DNA from: Planctomycetota bacterium
GTDB lineage: Bacteria > Planctomycetota > SZUA-567
Reading direction: 5' to 3'
NCBI GenBank assembly: GCA_020060765.1
Contig: JAGUZQ010000127.1
Location: forward strand, 1 to 41,605
DNA length: 41,605 nucleotides
Of this stretch, positions 1-8,872 are shown piece after piece (positions within the stretch are counted from its first letter, which is position 1; every line of letters starts with the position of its first letter). A program made the position numbers and the translations under genes. The notes beneath the pieces were generated by a model. The model was not told the origin of the DNA, ran no database searches, and saw nothing but the letters and a program-made list of their open reading frames with translations.

Positions 1-233
1 CCCTCAGGGGGCGAGGGAACTTATTTTGCCCTTCAGTGAAGCTTTCACGGTAAATTATGGATGCCACTTGGGCGTATAATTCACAAAATACAGCTATTTG
101 TAATGCGATAGCCCTGGCTGATAATATCGATGCCAGCCTTTGTCCTTGACATATCACCCGCGCAGCTTAAGATAATTAGGTAGGCAGCGTAGCATTTTTC
201 GCATTCCCAAAAAGTGATGGCATAGGAGACGGA
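1..233. other. Upstream non-coding region with repeat-like left edge
   Basis: No gene is seen here. The first 17 bases form a short palindrome (CCCTC ... GAGGG) like the C/G-rich intergenic repeats near 24950, so the window may begin inside a repeat. The rest is AT-richer leader for the TPR gene that starts at 234. No tRNA or riboswitch fold was recognised. Confidence 0.4.
146..173 (+). promoter_or_regulatory. Candidate sigma70-type promoter of the 941-residue TPR gene
   Basis: TTGACA at 146-151 is a perfect -35 hexamer. TAAGAT at 168-173 gives a 16-bp spacer; GATAAT at 171-176 is a better -10 box but needs a 19-bp spacer. The site lies about 60 bases before the start codon at 234. This is motif matching by eye only. 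Confidence 0.4.
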
Positions 234-3059
234 ATGAAAGCCTGTATCTGTTTATTGTTGGCGTGCTCGGTTATATCCGGCGTCTGTGTCAGCGCGGAGG
301 AGCCGACAAAGGAAAAGAAGCCGGAAGTATTCCGCCTCAAGGGGTTGGAGATGCCGACGAAAGGCAACTTCTGCACCGCTCTTCTGCTACGCGAACTGCA
401 GCGGCAGGCGTTTCTGATCGCCGCCCGTGATGGTCTTGGGATCCAGACTCGCGATGAAATTTTAGGAGAAGATTGCGCCGAAAACCCATACAAACTAGAA
501 ATATCCCTACCGCAATGGCATAACTGCACGCTCAAGTTATTTCAACCGGGAAAGGCGGAAAACATTTATGCGAAGGACTATAAATTCGAGAAGTTGCCTA
601 TCTACGATTATTTTCCTTACTTGGAAAAAATCGAGGAAGCCAGCCGCACGGAATACATCGACGCGTTGAAAAGCGCCGGGTTCTCCGGCATTGACCTACC
701 CAAAGGCGAGGGAAAAAATCCTGAGTGGCTGTTGAGCTATGCCGATTCGCTGGAGCAGTCGTGTCTCTTTCTGGCGCTAAGAAAACTGCACGAAATCTGT
801 CGCCGCGACGGGGAAAGCGCTGAAATAATCTGCCAGCTCGCGCGCAGTTACGCCGATCTGGGCAGCACGACTACCTATTACTGGAATCCGATGCCCAAGG
901 CGTTTTATGCCCGCGCCATGCTGTACGCGCAACGAGGGATTCGCCTCTATCCCGAATCGGTAGAGGCGCGACAGACCATGCCCTATGTGCTGGGCATGGT
1001 CGGCTTCCAAGGCGCGGCATTGAAAAGGCTGGCGCAATGCAAAAAGGATTTCCCAGAAGCGGAAATCCCCTCATGGCTGCAACAGTTGGAAAGCTATTGC
1101 AAATACGACTATGTCGCCTTGCGGCAGTTTGACGATCTCCGCGGGCGCTATCTGTATATGCTCTCAGGGGAATTCTGCCTGGCCGACAAGGAGCAGATCG
1201 CCTCCTGCGAGAAGGTGCTGGAAAAGCTGCCAGACTGCTATCGAGCGCATATTTTCAGCGGGGGACTGGGAGGCGTCAGCCACCGCCATCGCTCAACCGT
1301 AATCGGCACTGAAGTGCTGAGGGGAATGCTGCGCTCCAGATTGCAAAAGGCGCGGGTGCTGCCGGAAAAACTGAACGGTTTACTTGACGCTTCGGTTCTG
1401 GGTCGGGGAGAAATCGAGACTAAAAACCGGATCGGGATCATCAATATTCTGTATGAAGCAGGTAAGGACGACGAAAAGGAACTTACCTGGAGTTGCCTGG
1501 GCAGGATGCTGCACGAGATTTCCTTCCACTTGATTAAAAAGCGCGTCGAGTTCATGGCACATGTCTGGAGCGTCGACGTCGATGATTACCTGCAAGAAAA
1601 CATGCCAGTCATCGAGACCCACCCAATGGGGAATTTTCTGTGCGCCTATCTCAAAAAATACAAAACCGCCGATATCGAGGAAACCCGGAAACTGTGCGAT
1701 GCTATCCCCACAGCCTATCTGGAAAACCGCCTCTCGCCGCTGTTGTGGTGGCTGCGGCGCAACTATCCCAAAACTGATTACTGGGGAACGGCCAACCTGG
1801 CAGACGACGTGATTTCCTACGACTCGGTCTATTACCTCAGCATCTGGAAAAGCAAGGCTAGGCACGGTTTCGACCTTCTGCGGCGGGCAGACCCGCACAA
1901 CCCCTATCTCGCCATCTTTGCACTCAGGTATTATCCCGAAAAAGTGAAGAATTTCCTTCCGCAATGGGAAAAAGAACTGGGGCAACTCACCGAGTTCAAC
2001 CGGCGTCTGGGAATTTACTACCAGAAATACTCTCCCGAAAAAGCGCTGGCGGTTTTCGAGAAAACCTACCGGCAGGACCCCGCCGACTACACCGGCTGCT
2101 ATGCTCTCGCTAAAGAATACAAGCGGTTGGGTAAAATGCAGGAATGGCGCCAGACCCTGGAAAGCTATCTGCAGCAGGACGACAACGGCCTACAGCACGC
2201 CACTATACGGTGCGACATCGCACGCTACCTGATGGAACAGAAAAAATACCAGGAAGCATTGCCTATCGCCGAACGCGCGGCGCAGACCTGGGCGGGCTGG
2301 GCCATGTCCCACGCCTCCAATGCCGCCGAGTTCTGCGGCGACTTCGCCAAGGCGGAATTGTGGATCAGGCGCGAGGCCGAACGCTACGACACCGACAGTT
2401 GGTATTTGTTCTGCACGCGCACCGGCAAAGGCGACCTCGCGGCCGCGAAAAAGAATTACGAGGAAACTTTCCTGCCGGAGAAACTCACAAAAAAGAATTT
2501 TGGCAGGCTACTTTCTAACATCGCCTACTACCTGATGGAAAACCAGGCCGACAAATTGGAGGAATACTGCCGCAACGCGCCTGCCGAGGATTATTTGCAG
2601 CTGCCGATCCAGCTTTTCCTGGCGGAGATCGCGCTCGCGGGCGGCAAGGACCCCCTGCCCTATTGGAACAAGGTTCCGGGACTGCTAAAAGGCAATAACA
2701 AGGAGTACAGCGCGATAATTGGCCCCTTGTGCGAGATGTTCCGAAAAGATTTCACCGCCGCCGAACCACTGGACGTGCCAACCGCGTTTGCCCTGATAGG
2801 CGTCGGCAACGAATGGCGCAAACGTTACAGCCTGTACCACCTGGCGCGATTCCTGGAACTCCGCGGCCGCAAGGATGAGGCAATCGACCTCTACCAGAGG
2901 TTCCTGCCGCGGGACGGCGACATCCCCGACGACGCGTACGAATCGCTGGTCTGGCGGCGGTTGCGGGAGAACGGGGTGGATATCTATAAAGCTATCACAG
3001 CGGAAAAACCCGCCCCTCTGCCAGAACCCAAGAAAGCCGATCCCGGAGATGTGTTCTGA
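234..3059 (+). CDS. Secreted TPR-like repeat protein, 941 residues
   Basis: A large protein of unknown function, probably exported to the periplasm. Residues 1-21 form a signal peptide (short basic start, hydrophobic LLLACSVISG, then a VSA cleavage site before EEP). The start is supported by GGAGACGGA just before ATG 234. No catalytic motif was recognised. The body is alpha-helical, with many paired-helix stretches of TPR type, clearest at about residues 600-760 and near the C-terminus (YHLARFLELRGRKDEAIDLY). The C-terminal tail is rich in proline and lysine. It stands alone: the convergent GH2 gene ends 161 bases downstream. TPR scaffolds usually mediate protein contacts, but no partner is visible. 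The ORF and exported status are secure; the function is unknown. Confidence 0.8.
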   Translation: MKACICLLLACSVISGVCVSAEEPTKEKKPEVFRLKGLEMPTKGNFCTALLLRELQRQAFLIAARDGLGIQTRDEILGEDCAENPYKLEISLPQWHNCTLKLFQPGKAENIYAKDYKFEKLPIYDYFPYLEKIEEASRTEYIDALKSAGFSGIDLPKGEGKNPEWLLSYADSLEQSCLFLALRKLHEICRRDGESAEIICQLARSYADLGSTTTYYWNPMPKAFYARAMLYAQRGIRLYPESVEARQTMPYVLGMVGFQGAALKRLAQCKKDFPEAEIPSWLQQLESYCKYDYVALRQFDDLRGRYLYMLSGEFCLADKEQIASCEKVLEKLPDCYRAHIFSGGLGGVSHRHRSTVIGTEVLRGMLRSRLQKARVLPEKLNGLLDASVLGRGEIETKNRIGIINILYEAGKDDEKELTWSCLGRMLHEISFHLIKKRVEFMAHVWSVDVDDYLQENMPVIETHPMGNFLCAYLKKYKTADIEETRKLCDAIPTAYLENRLSPLLWWLRRNYPKTDYWGTANLADDVISYDSVYYLSIWKSKARHGFDLLRRADPHNPYLAIFALRYYPEKVKNFLPQWEKELGQLTEFNRRLGIYYQKYSPEKALAVFEKTYRQDPADYTGCYALAKEYKRLGKMQEWRQTLESYLQQDDNGLQHATIRCDIARYLMEQKKYQEALPIAERAAQTWAGWAMSHASNAAEFCGDFAKAELWIRREAERYDTDSWYLFCTRTGKGDLAAAKKNYEETFLPEKLTKKNFGRLLSNIAYYLMENQADKLEEYCRNAPAEDYLQLPIQLFLAEIALAGGKDPLPYWNKVPGLLKGNNKEYSAIIGPLCEMFRKDFTAAEPLDVPTAFALIGVGNEWRKRYSLYHLARFLELRGRKDEAIDLYQRFLPRDGDIPDDAYESLVWRRLRENGVDIYKAITAEKPAPLPEPKKADPGDVF

Positions 3060-3220
3060 CCCCCCCGGGAATTCCAAAATTGCGAATCAAATATTACGTC
3101 GCCCGGATTTCAGTCAGCCGGTAAGGCTTCCGATATTCTCTGTAAGTCCAGAAATAGCAAGTCCGACAGGATTTTGACGACCCACACGCGACCCTAGCAG
3201 TCGATCGATTAGTACCATGG

Positions 3221-5014
3221 TCAAGGCTTCGGCTTCTTGCGGAAAATAGCAGCTATCCTGCCCATGTCGAATTTATCGGTACGATCGTAATAATATATCC
3301 CGTTCTGCTCCTGTTCCACATCCGTAAGTTGCGTGTAGCAATAACCGCGTACATGCGGCGCACGTAAAAAAGCATCGACAATGTCCTCAAGCCTTGCGTA
3401 GAAATCCTCCTCAGTTTTTGGGGCATTACCGTATCCCCACGAATTTTCCGCCCACTGCCGCTCTTGCGCAGGAATCCATTTGATTCCGCCCATTTCGTCC
3501 ACGAGGTAGGGTTGTCCTTGGTATTTGGCATCCAGATCCGGATAGTTTCGCCATATCCTGTCGGGATCGGCGGAAGCCATATCCTGGTCGATCTCCTTGC
3601 CGGTTTGCTTGTAGTTATGCACCGTGTACAGGTCTGTCTTCACATGTACATACCCACTGGCATCGTTGATCGGGCGGGTGGGATCCAGAGCGCGGGTAGT
3701 GTCGTACAGTTCCCGATGAATTCGCGCATGAAACAACCAGTCCGCAGCACTTGAAGTCTCGTTCAGCGGTGTCCAGGCGATAATTGATGGGTGGTTGCGG
3801 TCGCGCTCGATAATTTCCCGCCATTCGGTGAGGAAGTTTAAAAACGCCTCTTCTTGGGGAGCGAGAACGTTTTTCCCGGGCATTTTGTGTTGGAGATGAT
3901 GGGTGGACAAGCCCCAGCTTGCGGATTCCCCCCAGGTAAGATATCCCAGTTTGTCCGCCCAATAGTGGAAGCGTTCCTCGAAGACCTTCTGATGAAGGCG
4001 TGCTCCGTTAAAACCGGCGCGCTGGGCCAGGACAATATCCCGCTTCAACGCCTCGTCCGAGGGCGCAGTCCAGATCCCGTCGGGATAGTATCCCTGATCC
4101 AAGACCATGCGCAGATAGACCGGTTTGTTGTTCAGGAATACCAAGTCATCCTCAATATGCACTTTCCTGAGACCCGCGTAGCTGGCGATCGTTTCCAGGA
4201 TTTTCCCCTCCTCGTCCAGAAGTTCCAGTCTGATATCGTAGAGATGCGGATCCTCCGGCGACCAGGGACGCGGATCGGGAACGGAAAGGATCAGGGACGC
4301 GCCTGGCGCAGCGGTTACGGTTTCCTCCGCGATGACAGGCTCTCCGTCCAACAGTGTCGCTCGTAATTTCAGGCCTTTACGATATGAATAAAAGCGAGGC
4401 TCCAGATAAAAGCGGCTTTGATCCAAGTCAGGCCGGATTCGGCAGTCGACCAAGCCCTGCGGATGTGCCGCTTCCAGCCAGACCGTCTGCCAGATGCCGG
4501 TGGTTCGCGTGTAATAACAACTGTACGAATCATGTCTATGAGACTGCTTGCCGCATGGCTGGCGTCCGCTGCGAAGATCATCGACCACACAAATGACAAG
4601 ATGCTGCGTTTGCCCCGGACACGCCTGCGCGGTAATGTCGAAGGAGAACGAGACACTGCCGCCGTAATGACGACCCACCGACTGCCCGTCTATAAAGGCT
4701 TCGCAGTCGTAGTCCACACCGCCGAAATGCAGCAGCAGGCGCTTGCCATCCCATACTGCGGGAATTTCGATAGTCCGATGATACCAGAGACAGGAAATGA
4801 AATCCGTATGCTGGATGCCGGATAGTTTGCTTTCCGGGCAGAATGGCACCAGTATCGTATTATCGAATCCGGTACTGCGGGAAAGGTTTCGCTCCCGCCC
4901 GGAAAGGCCGTGATCGAAGGCGAAGGTCCAAGCTCCGTTCAGGTTCTTCCAGGTTGTCCTGACAAATTGCGGGCGAGGATGTTCCGGACGCGGCAGGGAA
5001 AGAGGGGTGTTCAT
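3221..5014 (-). CDS. Glycoside hydrolase family 2 (beta-galactosidase/beta-glucuronidase-like)
   Basis: A retaining beta-glycosidase, 597 residues, close to the usual length of compact GH2 enzymes. The order is an N-terminal jelly-roll sugar-binding domain (about 15-180), an immunoglobulin-like sandwich (about 180-285) and a TIM barrel (about 290-590). The acid/base glutamate is E419 in WTPLNETS and the probable nucleophile is E507 in YLVDEMGG, matching the GH2 pattern. No signal peptide is visible, so it should act in the cytoplasm on imported oligosaccharides or glycosides. The start at 5014 follows AGGAG. It is divergent from an AraC regulator at 5151, which probably controls it. The exact sugar (galactoside, glucuronide, mannoside) cannot be read from the sequence. 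Confidence 0.9.
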   Translation of the reverse strand: MNTPLSLPRPEHPRPQFVRTTWKNLNGAWTFAFDHGLSGRERNLSRSTGFDNTILVPFCPESKLSGIQHTDFISCLWYHRTIEIPAVWDGKRLLLHFGGVDYDCEAFIDGQSVGRHYGGSVSFSFDITAQACPGQTQHLVICVVDDLRSGRQPCGKQSHRHDSYSCYYTRTTGIWQTVWLEAAHPQGLVDCRIRPDLDQSRFYLEPRFYSYRKGLKLRATLLDGEPVIAEETVTAAPGASLILSVPDPRPWSPEDPHLYDIRLELLDEEGKILETIASYAGLRKVHIEDDLVFLNNKPVYLRMVLDQGYYPDGIWTAPSDEALKRDIVLAQRAGFNGARLHQKVFEERFHYWADKLGYLTWGESASWGLSTHHLQHKMPGKNVLAPQEEAFLNFLTEWREIIERDRNHPSIIAWTPLNETSSAADWLFHARIHRELYDTTRALDPTRPINDASGYVHVKTDLYTVHNYKQTGKEIDQDMASADPDRIWRNYPDLDAKYQGQPYLVDEMGGIKWIPAQERQWAENSWGYGNAPKTEEDFYARLEDIVDAFLRAPHVRGYCYTQLTDVEQEQNGIYYYDRTDKFDMGRIAAIFRKKPKP

Positions 5015-5061
5015 GCAGAGTCTCCTGTTGTAAAGTTGTCTTTAGCGCCAATGCGCAACAG

Positions 5062-5111
5062 TGTTCCTGTATGGAACAGTACGCTATCGGCAGCGCTTAT
5101 TCCATGCAGGA
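5062..5111. promoter_or_regulatory. Two CC-N5-GG inverted repeats between GH2 and AraC genes
   Basis: In the 136-bp divergent intergenic region, 5062-5078 is a perfect inverted repeat, TGTTCC-N5-GGAACA. A second weaker site with the same CC-N5-GG core lies at about 5100-5111 (TTCC-N5-GGA). Their centres are about 36 bp apart. They are candidate operators for the AraC protein encoded at 5151. The second site sits just upstream of the -35 box of that gene. Confidence 0.45.
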
Positions 5112-5116
5112 TATCA

Positions 5117-5144
5117 TTGACTTTATGCACTATTCTTTTATAAT
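5117..5144 (+). promoter_or_regulatory. Strong sigma70-type promoter of the AraC gene
   Basis: TTGACT (5117-5122), a 16-bp spacer and a perfect TATAAT (5139-5144) make a near-consensus promoter. The expected transcription start is about 7 bases downstream, at or next to the ATG at 5151, so the mRNA may be leaderless. Confidence 0.6.
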
Positions 5145-5150
5145 TGCGAT

Positions 5151-6041
5151 ATGGCTAAAAAAGCTGATTCTCGTGCCATTATTTCCATCGGACGCATAGG
5201 ATATGCCGTTAAGCATGATTCTCGTTTTATAATCGATCGTCCGCAAGGTTCCGGCGATTGCATATTACTGCATTTTACTACTGCTATTCGAATATTGGAT
5301 TGTCATGGTTTTCGGGAGGAGCCGCCCGGAGCTTGCATAATATACGCACCCCCGCACGCGCAGTGGTATTGCGCAACAGGCGACGAATTCAATCATCATT
5401 GGTTTCATTTTGACGCGATTCCGGGGATGCCGGTTCTGCGGGAATTGAAACTTCCGCTTAACGAAATATTTCGCGTTCGCGATGATGTCTGCATTACCGC
5501 CTCCGTCCAGGCGCTACGCCTGGAGTCGTTACGCAGGGAAGCGTACTGCGAATCTGCCATGGACGCGATTGTTCGGCGGTTTCTGATCGAATTATCACGT
5601 GTCTATCACGCACCGACCGGGCGTGGCGAATCGCGCCATTCATCCGAAATCGCCGAGGCTTTCCGTGACGTGCGAGTTCGCGTGCAGGAAGAACTGCAAA
5701 CGCCCTGGCGCATAGAGGATATGGCCAGGCTTGTTCATTTGAGTTCATCCCGGTTCAGCGTACTCTATCGCTCAATTTTTGGTGTGTCGCCCGTTGAAGA
5801 TCTGATTCAGGCGCGGCTGGGCAAGGCGCGGCAGCTACTGACCAATACATCGCTTTCGATTGGCGAGGTGGCAAATAATTGCGGCTTCGAGAATCAGTTT
5901 TATTTCAGCCGGTTATTTCACAAACGTATCGGATGTCCCCCCCGCGATTATTACGCCACGCGAATAGTCTGCCGACCTATATCGCTCAGGGGAAACGCAT
6001 CAATTTTCTGCGTTGCGAGGACGCCAGGCAATATAATGTAG
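5151..6041 (+). CDS. AraC-family transcriptional regulator, C-terminal tail supplied by an IS
   Basis: A sugar-responsive activator or repressor, 296 residues as read. Residues about 15-130 fit the cupin-like AraC ligand domain (PPHAQW, then HHWFHFDA). Residues about 178-275 form the double helix-turn-helix domain, with a first helix pair around IEDMARLVHLSSSRFS and a second around SIGEVANNCGFENQFYFSRLF. It is divergent from the GH2 gene, its likely target. There is no Shine-Dalgarno sequence before ATG 5151, and the promoter predicts transcription starting at that codon. From residue 279 on (5987-6041) the frame runs into the left inverted end of an ISAs1-type element, so the last 18 residues and the stop codon come from the IS. 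The DNA-binding domain looks complete, so the protein may still work. Confidence 0.85.
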   Translation: MAKKADSRAIISIGRIGYAVKHDSRFIIDRPQGSGDCILLHFTTAIRILDCHGFREEPPGACIIYAPPHAQWYCATGDEFNHHWFHFDAIPGMPVLRELKLPLNEIFRVRDDVCITASVQALRLESLRREAYCESAMDAIVRRFLIELSRVYHAPTGRGESRHSSEIAEAFRDVRVRVQEELQTPWRIEDMARLVHLSSSRFSVLYRSIFGVSPVEDLIQARLGKARQLLTNTSLSIGEVANNCGFENQFYFSRLFHKRIGCPPRDYYATRIVCRPISLRGNASIFCVARTPGNIM

Positions 6042-6768
6042 TGGAGATAAAGTCCGATGAATAGACGGAAATACGACTGAAGTTGGCGCGCCGTTCTGGT
6101 CGATATCTTGGCAACCACACTTCCAAGGAGGATTGCCATGGCCAAGGGCGCCCTCACGCGCGGAGTCCTGCAGCATTTTGACTCGCTGGAGGATCCGCGC
6201 AAGGCGGGAATGGCGGTGAAGGGAAACCAGGAGGGTCTGGAGCGGGAAATCGCGGAACTGTTTGACGAGGTGGAGGGCAAGTCGTTCGCCGACGTGCGAC
6301 AGAAGAGTCACCGCACGGCGGAAAAGGGGCATGGCCGCAGCGAGGAGCGCGAATACACGCTGGCGCAGCTGGCGATGACCGGTGAACAGCAGCGGAAGTG
6401 GCCGGGGTTGCGCTGTTTTGGCAAGGTGGTGTCGCGCCGCGCCGTCGAGGGCAAGACCACGGAGGAGACGCGTTATTACATCACGAGCCTTCCCTGCCGC
6501 GCGAAGCTTTTTGCCGAGAGCGTACGGGGGCATTGGAGCGTCGAGAACAATCTGCATTGGATGTTGGATGTTTCCTTCCGTGAAGACGAGAGCCGCGTCC
6601 GCGCCGGTCACGGAGCGGAAAAACTTTCGACGCTACGCCGCCTGGGGCTGTCGCTTTTGAAGGCGGAAAAGACCAACAAACGCGGCATAGCCGCCAAACG
6701 CAAACTCGCGGGCTGAAGCAAAGACTACCTGCTCAAGGTACTGGAGACAATTTGATGCGTTTCCCCTG
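5987..6768 (+). mobile_element. Internally deleted ISAs1-family insertion sequence
   Basis: A 17-bp perfect terminal inverted repeat bounds the element: CAGGGGAAACGCATCAA at 5987-6003 and its reverse complement at 6752-6768. On the right it may extend six more bases (GCCCTG, to 6774), with no clear match on the left. Inside is a transposase reading frame of ISAs1 (H-repeat) type lacking its middle. The whole is about 0.78 kb, against roughly 1.2-1.5 kb for complete members. No clear target duplication was found: the flanks share only ATAT. The left end lies inside the AraC coding frame. Confidence 0.75.
6138..6716 (+). pseudogene. ISAs1-family transposase with in-frame internal deletion
   Basis: The frame starts at ATG 6138 after a strong AAGGAGG (6125-6131) and encodes 192 residues. 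The first residues, including HFDSLEDPRK, match the N-terminus of ISAs1/H-repeat transposases. They jump directly to MAVKGNQEGL, which in complete proteins (about 370 residues) lies past the middle. The C-terminal block (RGHWSVENNLHWMLDVSF, then DESRVR) is intact. Roughly 180-200 residues are missing, including the part that should carry the first catalytic aspartates of the DDE triad, so it should be inactive as a transposase. The deletion kept the frame, so a shortened protein could still be made. Confidence 0.8.
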
Positions 6769-6843
6769 GCCCTGATATGTACCCCGAGCCGACAGAACTT
6801 GTCTGGCTGGAGTCTTAGCGGTCTGGCAGCGAAACCGTTTTGC

Positions 6844-8139
6844 TTATTTTAAATTCCCCGCCGAGTCATCGTTATGGAATAACATGCCAATCGCGCGGGC
6901 GGAAGTGTCTTCGGGGTATTCCTTCAGGTAGGCGGAGAGCAGGTCTTTCGCTTCCTTGGTTCGTTTCATATTGCGGAGCAGGCGGATCAGGCGGAGCGTG
7001 GCAAAGCGTGCAGCGCCGCCCGGCAGGGATTTGGCCTGCCGGAAATGCGCCTCGGCTTCGGCCTGGTCGCCGGATTCCTCGGCCAGGCTGCCTGCCCAGA
7101 GAAAAACCGCCGCGTCGGCCTTGCCGTTTTCGATCAGCATACGAAGCGCCGCCCGCGCCGCCGTGGAGTCGTTCCGCCGCAACGCCGAACGCGCGGCGCA
7201 GAGCAGCATGTCGCGCGTTTGTTTCTCTTTCGGGACCAGCGCCAGCCAGTTTTCCAGTCGCGCGTCGTCTGCCGCCGCGTCGGCCGCGCGGATCAGGAGC
7301 AACATAGTCGCCGGATCGCCAAAAGTTTCGGTCTTTCGATTTTCGGCAAGCAACTTGTCGCCTTCAACCAGCACGGTTTGCGGATGCCCGATTGCAAGTT
7401 GGGACGACAGATATTGCCGCAACCGGTCGGGATTGCCGGGATCGGAAAGCCACGCCGCTTCCAGCGCGGCGCTGGACTCCACCGGCGCCTCCGAGGATTG
7501 CGCCGCGTAGGCGTATTGATTCCACAAGTCCGCGTCGACCGGAGTTTTATCAAGCAGCGCCAACGACGATTGCGAGGCGTCTTTCCACGCGCCTTCCTCG
7601 CATAACAGCACGAGGTCGAATCGCCGGATGCGGTCGTCTGCCGGAAACCGCTCCAGCGCCCGCCGCGTCAGATGCGCGCAGAGGCGCAGGTCGCGCGCCT
7701 GATAAGCGGCCTGCGCGTAAAACAGAATCTCGTCCGCCTGGCCGTGCTCGGGATTGATAAACAGCCCCGCGGTTTTCAATGCGTCAGCCCATTTCTCAAG
7801 CCGGACGCAAGCCTGCGCCAGTGCGATCCCCGCCGCGCGATAAGATTCGTCCATGCGCAACGCTTCTTGGTACGCCCGGATAGCTTCGGGCCAGCGGTTC
7901 CGCCGCGACTCGGCGTGACCGATCAGGAGAAAACGCACCGGGTGATCCGATCCTGAATATGCGGAGAGTATGCGGATAGTTTCATCGTAGCGTCCGGCGT
8001 CATACGCCGCCCGCGCCTGTTTCATGGGCAGGGCGAGTTCGCGCGGCAGCGGTTTCTTCGACGCCGACTCCTCGGCGGCAAACAATCGCGCCGAAACAGC
8101 ACCGCAGATCAGCAGGTATATGCAAAGAGAAATTCTCAT
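6844..8139 (-). CDS. TPR protein, last gene of the TonB operon
   Basis: A periplasmic or membrane-tethered TPR protein of 431 residues with an N-terminal signal peptide (hydrophobic IYLLICGAVSARLFA, then AEES). Helical repeats of about 34 residues run through the chain, for example AYDAGRYDETIRILSAYSG near residue 45 and RWPEAIRAYQEALRMDESYR near 82. It begins 3 bases after tonB, so it is co-transcribed. A TPR protein follows tonB2 in the TtpC/TonB2 gene clusters of marine vibrios, where it is thought to assist the energising complex; the same position here suggests the same role. No enzymatic motif was seen. Confidence 0.8.
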   Translation of the reverse strand: MRISLCIYLLICGAVSARLFAAEESASKKPLPRELALPMKQARAAYDAGRYDETIRILSAYSGSDHPVRFLLIGHAESRRNRWPEAIRAYQEALRMDESYRAAGIALAQACVRLEKWADALKTAGLFINPEHGQADEILFYAQAAYQARDLRLCAHLTRRALERFPADDRIRRFDLVLLCEEGAWKDASQSSLALLDKTPVDADLWNQYAYAAQSSEAPVESSAALEAAWLSDPGNPDRLRQYLSSQLAIGHPQTVLVEGDKLLAENRKTETFGDPATMLLLIRAADAAADDARLENWLALVPKEKQTRDMLLCAARSALRRNDSTAARAALRMLIENGKADAAVFLWAGSLAEESGDQAEAEAHFRQAKSLPGGAARFATLRLIRLLRNMKRTKEAKDLLSAYLKEYPEDTSARAIGMLFHNDDSAGNLK

Positions 8140-8142
8140 CAG

Positions 8143-8865
8143 TCAGTCCAATTTCCAATGCAGATTCAGTTGCACCCGAGCGGCTGTTGCTTTTCCGTCC
8201 CGCCGCGCGGGCTGGAACAGCAGGGCCAAGCCGACCCGCCGCGCCGCCATCTCGAAGACGCTTGCCGGGGAACTCCTCAGCACCTCGACGCTGGCGACAT
8301 GGCCGTCGGCATTCACCACAAGTTGGATGAAAGAATTACCCTCGATCCGACGTTGCCGGGCGGAATAGGGGTAAGAGGACGAAAGATCGGGCGGCTCAAT
8401 CAGCATCGGTCCCCGGCTGTCACCGCCCGTCGACGGCGCGGCAACTGATACGACCGGGGCGGGGGCAGGTTCCACTTCCGGCACGGCGCAACACAATTCC
8501 AGTGACGGCATGCCCGCGATATCCGGCAGTTTCAAGGCGCTTTCCGACGCCGGGACATTGGGCATTTCCAGTGACGGCAGGGTCGGCTGCGGCACGGGCG
8601 GCAGGTCTTCAGGAATTTGCGCCGCGCTTTGCTGTTCCCGCTGAAGAGCTTCGGAAGGAATTTCGATCTGCATATCAATCACGTTTACAGGAACGGCTTC
8701 CTCCTCCGGCAAGGGAATCCTGGTGTGTCCCTGCTGCATCAACAGCGCGATAGCGAGGTTGACGCCAAGTGTGAAAGCAAACGCCAGCGGATAACGGATT
8801 CCGGCGTTTAACGTTCCCGCCGTCCGTTCGCCCAGCCGCGCCCTTATCAGAGCAACCGCAGTCAT
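8143..8865 (-). CDS. tonB: TonB energy transducer
   Basis: Transmits proton-motive force from the ExbB/ExbD motor to the outer-membrane receptor. It has 240 residues: a cytoplasmic start, one membrane helix (about 18-38, PLAFAFTLGVNLAIALL), a proline-rich periplasmic linker (about 45-150) and a C-terminal TonB domain (about 160-240) containing YPYSARQRRIEG and a final beta-strand. ATG 8865 is chosen because GTGAGG, overlapping the exbD stop, precedes it; a TTG at 8886 would also be in frame but lacks a site. It lies between exbD and the TPR gene in a tight operon. The domain ends in a VQLNLHWKLD strand typical of the family. Confidence 0.88.
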   Translation of the reverse strand: MTAVALIRARLGERTAGTLNAGIRYPLAFAFTLGVNLAIALLMQQGHTRIPLPEEEAVPVNVIDMQIEIPSEALQREQQSAAQIPEDLPPVPQPTLPSLEMPNVPASESALKLPDIAGMPSLELCCAVPEVEPAPAPVVSVAAPSTGGDSRGPMLIEPPDLSSSYPYSARQRRIEGNSFIQLVVNADGHVASVEVLRSSPASVFEMAARRVGLALLFQPARRDGKATAARVQLNLHWKLD

Positions 8866-8872
8866 ATCAACC

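Noticed and set aside
6000..6611. 203-codon open frame on the minus strand across the IS
   Set aside because: It is antisense to a recognisable transposase reading frame and has no similarity of its own.
5971..6790. Target-site duplication of the ISAs1-type element
   Set aside because: The flanks share only ATAT, which is too short and not at equal distance from both ends.
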